From positions 1-48,586 of the forward strand of contig CAZSWT010000021.1 of the NCBI GenBank assembly GCA_964611035.1: DNA of 48,586 bases. Direction: 5' to 3'. The first letter of the stretch is position 1; each line of letters starts with the position of its first letter. The notes beneath the pieces were generated by a model. The model worked only from the letters and a program-made list of their open reading frames with translations. It ran no database searches and had not been told where the DNA came from. The translations under genes and the position numbers were made by a program. This document shows, piece by piece, positions 34,649 to 42,378 of this stretch. The stretch comes from B33-G16 sp964611035. Its GTDB lineage: Bacteria > Desulfobacterota > DSM-4660 > Desulfatiglandales > B25-G16.

Positions 34649-35152
34649 CTATTTTGGCACAATGAGCATTGACATATCTCTTACTTCCATCTTGGGGGCT
34701 ACCTCGACAAGGCCTATATCCTCAATCTTTTTGATAATCTCTTCAAGGAGGTTGAGGCCCAAATCAGTATGGGATCTCTCCCTTCCCCTGAATACCATAT
34801 GAACCCTCACCTTATCTCCCTGGAGTAAAAATTTTCGTATATTCTTTATCTTCACTCCCACATCATGTTCTGCAGTAAGGGGTCTGAGCTTGATCTCTTT
34901 CAGGTGGCTTGTCCGTGTCTTGGTCTTGCCTTTTTTGGTCTTCTCGTACCTGATTTTCCCATAATCCATAATGCGGCATACAGGATGCTCTGCATTAGGG
35001 GATACCTCAACCAGGTCAAGATTCTTTTCTTTTGCTGCGAGCAAGGCCTCACCAATAGGGACAATTCCTATCTGCTTTCCATCCACAGAGATTAATCGTA
35101 CTGTTGTTGCCTTGATTTGCGTATTAACCCTTACGGCCGGTTTTTTGCTTAT
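34649..35152 (-). CDS. infC: Translation initiation factor IF-3, AUA start
   Basis: IF-3 prevents subunit joining and checks the start codon. A GTG at 35086 would give only 145 residues and cut off the conserved N terminus. The frame continues upstream: codons read SKKPAVRVNTQIKATTVRLI, which matches IF-3 N termini. Between the thrS stop and the conserved segment the only suitable initiator is ATA at 35150-35152, six bases after GAGGAG (35159-35164). This gives 167 residues, close to the usual 170-180. IF-3 genes often use rare start codons such as AUU for self-regulation. Motifs GIVPIGEALLAAKEKNLDLV, VCRIMDYGKIRYEK and the C-terminal KVRVHMVFRGRE are clear. It begins two bases after the thrS stop. 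Confidence 0.9.
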   Translation of the reverse strand: MSKKPAVRVNTQIKATTVRLISVDGKQIGIVPIGEALLAAKEKNLDLVEVSPNAEHPVCRIMDYGKIRYEKTKKGKTKTRTSHLKEIKLRPLTAEHDVGVKIKNIRKFLLQGDKVRVHMVFRGRERSHTDLGLNLLEEIIKKIEDIGLVEVAPKMEVRDMSMLIVPK

Positions 35153-35164
35153 TGTTAGCTCCTC
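35150..35164 (-). promoter_or_regulatory. Ribosome binding site and AUA start of infC
   Basis: Minus-strand GAGGAG (35159-35164), six bases and then ATA (35150-35152). The thrS stop TAA (35155-35157) lies between the two, so thrS termination and infC initiation are coupled. Confidence 0.75.
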
Positions 35165-37089
35165 GTTTCTGATTCATCCTTTATTCTATCTATTAATTCC
35201 TTTGGTGACATAGGGGGTAAGTTATGCCCATCCCTTAAACGGACGGTAACATTACCTGTTTCCATTTCTTTGTCCCCGATTATCACCATGTAGGGGATCT
35301 TTTTTGTCTGGGCATCTCTCACCTTGAAGCTCAGTTTTTCATTCCGAAAGTCTTTCTCTGCCCTCACTCCTGCCTCAAACAGGATCTTTAGTAAATCTTC
35401 ACCGTATGGGATATTTCGATCAGTTATTGTAAGGATAATCGCTTGCACCGGCGCAAGCCAGACCGGGAAGGCTCCTCCATAATGCTCGATGAGGATGCCA
35501 AAGAAGCGCTCCAGAGAACCAAGGAGAGCGCGATGCACCATGTAAGGCCTGTGTTCCTGTCCGTCCTTTCCGATGAATGTCATGTCAAAGCGCTCAGGCA
35601 GAGTAAAGTCGAACTGAATGGTGGTACACTGCCAGGCACGACCCAAAGCATCCTTGATTTTTATGTCAATCTTTGGACCGTAGAAGACCGCCTCGCCCTC
35701 CTCACGTTCGTAGGATAGTTCCCTGCGCTCCAGGGCATTGACGAGAGATCCCTCGGCCATTTCCCACATATCATCCTTGCCGATGTACTTTTGCTTGCGC
35801 TCCGGATCACGGACCGATAATATTACCTCATATTCATGGAAGCCAAAGGAACGCAGAAGATGAAGTGTCAAATCAAGGCAGCTCAAAATCTCATCTTCGA
35901 TCTGGTCGGGACGACAGAAAATGTGGGCGTCGTCCTGGGTAAAACCTCGGACTCGCAGCAGGCCATGCAAAACGCCAGAACGTTCATAACGGTAGACCGT
36001 GCCCATTTCAGCCCAGCGGAGGGGCAATTCGCGATAGCTTCGAATCCGGCTGCGGTATATCATGATGTGAAAAGGGCAATTCATCGGCTTAATGTAAAAC
36101 TCCTGACCCTCGATGTCCATGGGTGAGTACATGTTTTCCTGGTAATAGTCCAGATGACCGCTGGTCTGCCATAGCTTTGCCCGGCCGATGTGAGGCGAGT
36201 AAACTATCTCGTAGCCAGCCTTGTAATGCTCTTGGCGCCAGAAATCCTCGATGATAGTGCGTATCGTTCCCCCCTTTGGGTGCCACAGGATCAGGCCTGG
36301 CCCCAGGTCCTCCTGGATGCTGAACAAATCCAGTTCCCGGCCCAACTTACGGTGGTCCCTTTTTTTTGCCTCCTCGAGGTTTTCGAGATGCGCGTCAAGG
36401 GATTCCTGATCAGCAAATGCAATGCCATAAATCCTGCTCAACATGGCTTTAGTTTCATCTCCCCTCCAGTATGCACCAGCAACATGGGTTAGATGAAAGG
36501 CCTTTATTCTTCCTGTTGAGGGCAGATGAGGGCCTCTGCACAGATCCGTAAAGTTTCCCTGCTTGTATATGCTCACCACGTCTTCTGAAAGATCCTCGAT
36601 CAGTTCGACCTTATAAATTTCGCCCTGGGATTTAAAAACCTCAATTGCCTCATTGCTGAGGACCTCACTTCTGATGAAGGGAAGATCCTTGTCTATTATT
36701 TCAGTCATTTTCGACTCGATCTTCGGGAGATCCTTGGCATCAAATGGCCTCTCATAGTCAAAGTCGTAATAGAAGCCATCTTTGATGGCCGGACCTATGG
36801 TTACCTTTGCTCCGGGAAAGAGATCCTTCACTGCCTCAGCCATAACATGAGCAGCGCTATGCCTCAGTATTTGCAAACCCTCTTGGGAATCGATGTAAAC
36901 AGGTTCAAGTTCTGCTGATGAGTCAATCTCTGTTGAAATATCTTTAATCTCACCATTTATCTTGATAGCAGCCACCTTCTCTAAGTTATCTATTCCCAAG
37001 GTCTGTAATGCATTAAGGCAGTTGAGGCCTTGAGAGGAGACATCAACGGAAGCGGAGTCTCTTAGATGTATTGTTACATTCTTTTCCAT
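35155..37089 (-). CDS. thrS: Threonyl-tRNA synthetase
   Basis: From ATG at 37089 the protein has 644 residues, the usual size; a GTG at 37119 would add ten residues but lies in a hairpin. A TGS domain (1-65) precedes the editing domain (LRHSAAHVMAEAVKDLFPGA, GFYYDFDYERPF). The catalytic core has YIKPMNCPFHIMIY with the zinc Cys, YRYERSGVLHGLLRVRGFTQ (motif 2) and the C-terminal HRALLGSLERFFGILIEHY (motif 3, quoted part: ALLGSLERFFG), followed by an anticodon domain (FPVWLAPVQAIIL). It heads the operon with infC, rpmI, rplT, pheS and pheT. A 15-bp hairpin stands immediately before its start. The middle of the gene (about 35440-36350) is visibly richer in G+C than its 5' end. Confidence 0.95.
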   Translation of the reverse strand: MEKNVTIHLRDSASVDVSSQGLNCLNALQTLGIDNLEKVAAIKINGEIKDISTEIDSSAELEPVYIDSQEGLQILRHSAAHVMAEAVKDLFPGAKVTIGPAIKDGFYYDFDYERPFDAKDLPKIESKMTEIIDKDLPFIRSEVLSNEAIEVFKSQGEIYKVELIEDLSEDVVSIYKQGNFTDLCRGPHLPSTGRIKAFHLTHVAGAYWRGDETKAMLSRIYGIAFADQESLDAHLENLEEAKKRDHRKLGRELDLFSIQEDLGPGLILWHPKGGTIRTIIEDFWRQEHYKAGYEIVYSPHIGRAKLWQTSGHLDYYQENMYSPMDIEGQEFYIKPMNCPFHIMIYRSRIRSYRELPLRWAEMGTVYRYERSGVLHGLLRVRGFTQDDAHIFCRPDQIEDEILSCLDLTLHLLRSFGFHEYEVILSVRDPERKQKYIGKDDMWEMAEGSLVNALERRELSYEREEGEAVFYGPKIDIKIKDALGRAWQCTTIQFDFTLPERFDMTFIGKDGQEHRPYMVHRALLGSLERFFGILIEHYGGAFPVWLAPVQAIILTITDRNIPYGEDLLKILFEAGVRAEKDFRNEKLSFKVRDAQTKKIPYMVIIGDKEMETGNVTVRLRDGHNLPPMSPKELIDRIKDESETRS

Positions 37090-37109
37090 GGATTCCCATC
37101 TGGGTTGAA

Positions 37110-37150
37110 AATGAGGCACCTAAGATAATAAATTACTTAGATGCCTCATT
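37110..37150 (-). promoter_or_regulatory. 15-bp hairpin in the thrS leader
   Basis: Arms 37110-37124 and 37136-37150 pair over 15 bp with one G-U/T-G step (plus strand AATGAGGCACCTAAG and CTTAGATGCCTCATT), loop 11 nt and A/T only. It ends 20 bases upstream of the thrS ATG and includes the alternative GTG. There is no T-run, so a translational operator is more likely than a terminator. Escherichia coli ThrRS represses its own mRNA through such leader hairpins; that comparison is inference. Confidence 0.6.
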
Positions 37151-37686
37151 GGGTCTAAGCATAATGATTATGGCCATCTATATCATCTTTATCCATTTTG
37201 TTGCAAGTCTTTATTTTAGACATAAATCAAGGATATTTATTTGAATGATACATGTTATATAATTACTCCTTAATCATTTATCAAGGTATTAATCAAGGTT
37301 TTAATCAAGGTGCATTCCTAAAGTAATTGCAATTAATATTGCATAAATATTTGTTCTGAAAAATAACAACTATTTTTTTCTGAATGCCGATAAAAACCTA
37401 ACAAGATAAGAAAATACTTCTACCAGCTATTTAGATATTATGTAAAAGTCATGGCCAAAACAGAAAATGGGTCTGATTATTTTACAACCCATATAGGTAT
37501 TCAAAGAAGGTATTGCAAATTGTGGATTTTAGTGTAATAAAGCCCTAAATCGAGATACTTATTAAAATGTATAATGAAATGAGTAGTTAAAAAACTGTAA
37601 GTTTCAACAACAACCTGAAGGTGTGATAGTATGATATGTATTCAGAAAAACTTGTGATGGTTTTATAAAAGTCTTAGGGGGTAGCA
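37120..37686. other. 567-bp AT-rich divergent gap between thrS and the glycine operon
   Basis: No gene is seen. Besides the thrS hairpin, it has three ATCAAGGT direct repeats at 12-bp steps (37280-37311) and a further ATCAAGG at 37226. A possible -35/-10 pair for the glycine operon (TTGCAA near 37513, TAATAA about 16 bases later) is weak. I searched by eye for the conserved core of a glycine riboswitch and did not find one. Confidence 0.55.
37280..37311 (+). promoter_or_regulatory. Three 12-bp-spaced ATCAAGGT direct repeats
   Basis: ATCAAGGT occurs at 37280-37287, 37292-37299 and 37304-37311, each step 12 bp and within TTA-rich context. A regulator-binding array upstream of the glycine operon is possible; the protein is unknown. 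A single ATCAAGG also lies at 37226. Confidence 0.4.
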
Positions 37687-40338
37687 ATGAAACAAACAAT
37701 CCTTCATGATTGGCATAAGGAACACGGCGGAGACATGGTGGAATTCGGCGGATGGGAGATGCCCGTACGATACGAAACAGGAATAATCCAAGAGCACTTA
37801 GCAACAAGAAAACACGGTGGTTTATTTGACGTCTCCCATATGGGTAGATTCCTTATAACCGGAGAACAGGCTACAGATTTCTTACAATATGTTCTCACAA
37901 ATAATGTAGCTGCTCTTGAAGCAGGGCAATCACAATATACCATAATACCTAATGAAAATGGCGGAGCAATAGATGATTCGTACCTCTATAAGATAAATCA
38001 GAAAGATTATATATTAGTAGTTAACGCCTCTAATATAGAGAAAGACTGGAGGTGGTTTCAAAAACAGATAAAAAAGTTCCCGAAAACACACTTGGAAGAT
38101 AAATCAGAAAAAATTTCCATGTTAGCATTGCAGGGACCAAAGGCAAAAAGGGTATTAGAGGAGATATTTCAAGACATAACAGAGCTCCCAGACGTTGGAA
38201 GGAATAATTTGAGTGTGACAGAATTCGAAAGCGAACAGGTAATAATCTCAAGAACTGGTTACACAGGAGAGCCGTTATGTTTTGAGCTATTTGTTCCCAG
38301 AGAAAAGACTGTGAATTTATGGAAAAAAGCCCTTAGGGTTGGAAAAAAGTACAACATAATCCCTGCAGGTTTAGGGGCAAGAGATAGCTTAAGACTCGAG
38401 GCAGACCTGCCTTTATATGGCCACGAATTTGGAGAAGATAAACAAGGCAAAGAAATTCCTATCCTTGCAATCCCTCTTGCAAAATATGCAGTCAGCTTTT
38501 CAAGGCTTAAGGGACAATTTATTGGCAAGCAGGCGTTGAAGGGACAGTTTAGAGAGTTCAAGCAGTTAGAGAACAAAAAACAATGTGCAAAACGGTATTT
38601 GCCAAAAAGAATAATGGCAATAGCGATTTCCACCATAGGCGCAGCAAGACAGGGTGACGAGGTTTACATAAATGATAGGCTGATAGGCGAAGTTAGAAGT
38701 GGATCTATGGTTTCATACTGGAAGTTTGATAAAGAAGGTGTGGTTTCACACATCACTGAAGAAAAAGGAAAAAGATCTATTTGCCTCGCTTATATCGATT
38801 CTGAAACAGAAGAAAATCAAGAAGTCCAGGTACATGCAATGGGCAGAATCCTGGAGGGAGTAGTTGTTGAAAGGCACCTTAGCAGCGAAGCACCTCCTTA
38901 CTCGAGGACTATATTAGTCAAGACAAGAGAAAAGCATGCAGAAGAAGGCAAAGGGCTACCTTTCCTGATGGAAAAGTTGGTTGAAGAGGCCGTAGAAAAC
39001 CATGCATGGCGGCAGAAAAAAACCATCAACCTGATCCCTTCAGAACAGACCCCTTCAAAACTTGTTAGATTTCTTACCTACATGGATCCCTCAGGAAGGT
39101 ATGCGGAACATAAAATAATTGAAGCATTAGGAGAATCAGAAATACCTTTTTACCAAGGGACTGAATTCATAATAGGAAAAGAAGGTCTGTTAATCGAGGA
39201 GATGGCAAAATTCTTATGCTGCTCACGAATAGAACCAAGAGTTATTAGCGGACAGCAAGCGAACAAGACGGTTTTCAGCGCTTTAGTAGACTACAAAAAC
39301 AGGTTAGATAAGAAAACAGAGTTACAACGGATCAGAAAGGTTATGAACCACCATTTAGGAAAAGGTGGACACCTCAGTGCACAACCTCTGGGCGCATTAA
39401 GGCATTATGTAATGAGAGATCCTGTAACAGAAAAACCTGCTGTTATTAACTTCCCAATACAAAAAGATAACCCTTATAAAATAGATCTGGAAGAAACAGC
39501 TCAATTAATAGATGAGCATAAACCAGAACTAATAATCTTAGGTAAGAGCATGGTTTTGCACCCGGAACCGGTAGCTGAAATAAGAAAGATAATTGATACC
39601 ATGGAAGATAAACCGGTTCTGATGTACGACATGGCCCATGTACTTGGTCTGGTCGGGCCATATTTCCAAGAACCCTTTAAAGAAGGCGCAGATATAGTCA
39701 CAGGATCTACTCATAAAACATTCTTTGGGCCACAAAGAGGGATTGTGGCAGGCAATATGGAGGAAGGAACAAAGGAGTATGAACTGTGGGAGACAATACA
39801 AAGGGAAGCATTCCCGGGAAGCACAAGTAATCATCACTTAGGAACACTGTTAGGGCTGCTCATGGCCGCTTATGAAATGAATCTGTATGGTAGAGCGTAT
39901 CAAAAGCAGGTAATCTCAAACGCAAAGGCATTTGCAAAGGCCCTGAGAGATAATGGATTTACTGTTGAAGGGGACCCTGATGTTAGTTATACGGAAACAC
40001 ATCAGGTAATTTTGAATGTAGGCTATGCAAAAGGTGCTGACGTAGCTGAAAGATTAGAGAGAAACAACATTATAGTAAACTACCAGGCGACACCGTATGA
40101 TGAAGGGTTTAGTTCCAGCAGTGGGTTAAGAACAGGTGTTCAAGAAATGACAAGGTTTGGCATGAAAGAAAAAGACTTTGAAAATCTGGCAGGATATATA
40201 AAAGAAATAATTCAGGAGAAAAAAGATATAGGTAAACAAATTTCTCAGTTTAGAGGTAATTTTACAGAGATGACATATTGCCTGCCAGAGGAACATTCAG
40301 AACCTTTGATTAAAAAGCTTTTGAGAAACACAGTTTAG
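37687..40338 (+). CDS. gcvT: GcvT aminomethyltransferase fused to serine hydroxymethyltransferase
   Basis: A single 883-residue frame joins two folate enzymes. Residues 1 to about 415 are the glycine cleavage T protein: EFGGWEMPVRYETGIIQEH, FDVSHMGRF, NGGAIDDSYLYK with catalytic Asp96/Asp97, RTGYTGEPLCFELFVP, PAGLGARDSLRLEADLPLYG, and a C-terminal barrel. Residues from about 425 are a serine hydroxymethyltransferase: INLIPSEQTPS, GGHLSAQPLGALRHYV, DMAHVLGLVGPY and GSTHKTFFGPQRG, where Lys677 is the PLP lysine. The SHMT half is divergent: TTTHKTLRGPRGG is replaced and the YAEGYPGKRYYGG segment reads GRYAEHKIIEAL. Both enzymes use methylene-tetrahydrofolate, so the fusion could channel it between glycine and serine. 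The start follows TTAGGGGG by five bases. It opens the glycine operon. Confidence 0.92.
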   Translation: MKQTILHDWHKEHGGDMVEFGGWEMPVRYETGIIQEHLATRKHGGLFDVSHMGRFLITGEQATDFLQYVLTNNVAALEAGQSQYTIIPNENGGAIDDSYLYKINQKDYILVVNASNIEKDWRWFQKQIKKFPKTHLEDKSEKISMLALQGPKAKRVLEEIFQDITELPDVGRNNLSVTEFESEQVIISRTGYTGEPLCFELFVPREKTVNLWKKALRVGKKYNIIPAGLGARDSLRLEADLPLYGHEFGEDKQGKEIPILAIPLAKYAVSFSRLKGQFIGKQALKGQFREFKQLENKKQCAKRYLPKRIMAIAISTIGAARQGDEVYINDRLIGEVRSGSMVSYWKFDKEGVVSHITEEKGKRSICLAYIDSETEENQEVQVHAMGRILEGVVVERHLSSEAPPYSRTILVKTREKHAEEGKGLPFLMEKLVEEAVENHAWRQKKTINLIPSEQTPSKLVRFLTYMDPSGRYAEHKIIEALGESEIPFYQGTEFIIGKEGLLIEEMAKFLCCSRIEPRVISGQQANKTVFSALVDYKNRLDKKTELQRIRKVMNHHLGKGGHLSAQPLGALRHYVMRDPVTEKPAVINFPIQKDNPYKIDLEETAQLIDEHKPELIILGKSMVLHPEPVAEIRKIIDTMEDKPVLMYDMAHVLGLVGPYFQEPFKEGADIVTGSTHKTFFGPQRGIVAGNMEEGTKEYELWETIQREAFPGSTSNHHLGTLLGLLMAAYEMNLYGRAYQKQVISNAKAFAKALRDNGFTVEGDPDVSYTETHQVILNVGYAKGADVAERLERNNIIVNYQATPYDEGFSSSSGLRTGVQEMTRFGMKEKDFENLAGYIKEIIQEKKDIGKQISQFRGNFTEMTYCLPEEHSEPLIKKLLRNTV

Positions 40339-40420
40339 GAGCATGTCGCCTTACGTTATATGATGTGAAAGTTAAACAGGACATGACTATTAGAAAATTA
40401 AGAGGTGAAGGAGTTTAAAG

Positions 40421-40864
40421 ATGGCTAAAGAATATTTGGTACTGGATGATAGGGTTTACACAGAGACAGATGAATGGGTTAAGAAGATCGGGGAAAACAG
40501 ATTCCAGGTAGGTATTACTGACTATGCTCAGGATAACTTAAAAGATATCTATGCCGTCGAGTTGCCCAAAATAGGAGAAAATTTAGCGCAATTCCAGGCC
40601 TGGGGCCAAATAGAATCCGAAAAAGGTGCCTCTGAATTGATTTCACCAATTAGTGGAAAAGTCGTAGCAGTAAACGAAGATGGTTTAGGAGATGTTTTTG
40701 ACACTGGAGAGACAGCAAAAACCAACGTTTACGGAGGAGATCTTTTTAATATCAACAAAAAACCATATGAAACATGGCTTATAGAGATTGAAACAGATAA
40801 TGAAGACCAATTAAAACGTCTCATCAATCCAGAAGACTATAAAGGGAAAATCGGCACAGCGTAA
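40421..40864 (+). CDS. gcvH: Glycine cleavage system H protein
   Basis: GcvH is the lipoyl carrier that shuttles the aminomethyl group between P and T proteins. The 147 residues contain TDEWVKKIGENRFQVGITDY, LKDIYAVELPKIGENL, and GQIESEKGASELISPISGKV with Lys68 as the lipoylation site. The C terminus WLIEIETDNEDQLKRLINPEDY is typical. The gene is 82 bp after the fusion and one base before lipB, whose product would attach octanoate to Lys68. Preceded by GGTGAAGGAG. Confidence 0.95.
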   Translation: MAKEYLVLDDRVYTETDEWVKKIGENRFQVGITDYAQDNLKDIYAVELPKIGENLAQFQAWGQIESEKGASELISPISGKVVAVNEDGLGDVFDTGETAKTNVYGGDLFNINKKPYETWLIEIETDNEDQLKRLINPEDYKGKIGTA

Positions 40865-40865
40865 C

Positions 40866-41534
40866 ATGAAGTGTAATATTCTCAATATAGAAGGAGTAAT
40901 CGAGTATTCCACCGGGCTGATGTTACAAAAATCAGCGCTGTGCAATATAAAAGATAATGATGCATATGATGCCGTTATTTTATTGCGACATAAACCAACA
41001 ATAACCTTAGGCTATTTTGCAAAAGATAGAAACATATTAGTATCTGACACCTTTTTAATGAAACGAGGAATACAGGTATGCAACACAGACAGGGGAGGAG
41101 ATGTAACCTATCATGGCCCTGGCCAGTTAATCTGCTACCCGATAATAGATACCCACAGAAAACAATTACAAGAATACAAATCCAAACTATGCCAGAGCCT
41201 CATAGACCTCTTACAAAAATATAATATTAAGGCAGAAGAGGGACATAAAAAGTTATCTGGATTATGGGTTGGAGATAAAAAGATTGCAGCAATTGGCTAT
41301 GCCCTTAAAAAAATACAAGCCCGGGAAAGAACAAAAACAATAACCATGCATGGATTTGCCCTTAATGTGTTAGATGAGATGGAAAACTTCCGTTACATCA
41401 ACCCTTGCGGAATGCCAGAAATAAAACTGACAAATATGGAACAGATTTTAGGAAAACAGATAGGCTTCAAAGAATTAAAAGATAATTATGTAAAGGCCTT
41501 TGTCAAAGCATTCAATTATGAGATTAATGAATAA
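40866..41534 (+). CDS. lipB: Octanoyltransferase LipB
   Basis: LipB moves octanoate from acyl carrier protein to the apo H protein. The 222 residues show LLRHKPTITLGYFAKDRNIL, TDRGGDVTYHGPGQLICYPI (the LipB signature), KLSGLWVGDKKIAAIGYAL with the catalytic Lys, and INPCGMPEIKLTNM with the conserved Cys. It fits the classical Lys/Cys acyltransferase. It begins one base after gcvH and overlaps lipA, so it is cotranscribed with its substrate gene. Confidence 0.94.
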   Translation: MKCNILNIEGVIEYSTGLMLQKSALCNIKDNDAYDAVILLRHKPTITLGYFAKDRNILVSDTFLMKRGIQVCNTDRGGDVTYHGPGQLICYPIIDTHRKQLQEYKSKLCQSLIDLLQKYNIKAEEGHKKLSGLWVGDKKIAAIGYALKKIQARERTKTITMHGFALNVLDEMENFRYINPCGMPEIKLTNMEQILGKQIGFKELKDNYVKAFVKAFNYEINE

Positions 41535-42378
41535 ACCTGAATGGTTCCGAAAGGTAATACGGCCAAACGACTTGATTGAGATGAGAGGCCTCATCAGGGA
41601 AAATAGGCTTAACACTGTCTGTGAAGAAGCCGCTTGCCCTAATAGAGGAGAGTGTTACAAAAATAAAACACTCACTGTGATGATCTTGGGGCGAACCTGC
41701 ACCAGAAATTGTAGGTTTTGCAATGTTGAAACAAAACAGCCTGAGGGTGTTGATATTGATGAACCTAACAGGGTAGCACGGGCTTTCTCCCTGCTTCATC
41801 TTGATTATGTAGTAATAACCTCTGTAACACGAGACGACTTAGAAGATGGAGGAGCAGAGCACTTCGTTAAAACAATAAAAAAATTCAAGGAAAAAAATCC
41901 TAACACTGTTCTCGAAGTGTTAGTGCCAGATTTTGTTTATTCAATACACAAGGTAGTTAAGGCAACACCTGAGGTTATAAGTCATAATGTAGAAACAATC
42001 CCGCGGTTATATAGATCAGTCAGACCTCAGGCTAATTATGAAAAATCCCTATCCCTCTTAGCTTTAGTGAAGCAAATAAATCCTGAAATTTATACAAAAT
42101 CCGGAATGATGGTAGGCTTTGGAGAAACATGGGAAGAAGTTTTAGGCGTGATGAAAGATCTTCGAGATGTGGGTTGTGATGTGTTCACAATAGGTCAATA
42201 TGCGAGGCCATCAAAGAAACACATAGAGGTTTCTGAATGGATACATCCACGCATCTTTGAGGCATATAGAAACCGAGCAGAAGAAATGGGATTCTTGCAT
42301 GTAGAATCCGGACCTTATGTCAGAAGCTCATTTCATGCTTCTGAAATCTTGAAGAAGATACACTACAAGAGAACATGA
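41518..42378 (+). CDS. lipA: Lipoyl synthase LipA
   Basis: LipA is a radical SAM enzyme that inserts two sulfurs into the octanoyl group on GcvH. The first cluster motif is CEEAACPNRGEC and the radical SAM motif is CTRNCRFC. TSVTRDDLEDGGAEHFV, DVFTIGQYARPSKKH and a C-terminal GPYVRSSFHASE (with the Ser ligand of the auxiliary cluster) are conserved. The 286 residues from ATG at 41518 match the family; a TTG at 41500 and an ATG at 41527 are alternatives. The start is inside the end of lipB and the stop overlaps the next start (ATGA). Confidence 0.94.
   Translation: MRLMNKPEWFRKVIRPNDLIEMRGLIRENRLNTVCEEAACPNRGECYKNKTLTVMILGRTCTRNCRFCNVETKQPEGVDIDEPNRVARAFSLLHLDYVVITSVTRDDLEDGGAEHFVKTIKKFKEKNPNTVLEVLVPDFVYSIHKVVKATPEVISHNVETIPRLYRSVRPQANYEKSLSLLALVKQINPEIYTKSGMMVGFGETWEEVLGVMKDLRDVGCDVFTIGQYARPSKKHIEVSEWIHPRIFEAYRNRAEEMGFLHVESGPYVRSSFHASEILKKIHYKRT

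Noticed and set aside
37120..37686. Glycine riboswitch before the glycine operon, or T-box before thrS
   Set aside because: The conserved cores of both were looked for by eye on the proper strand and not found.
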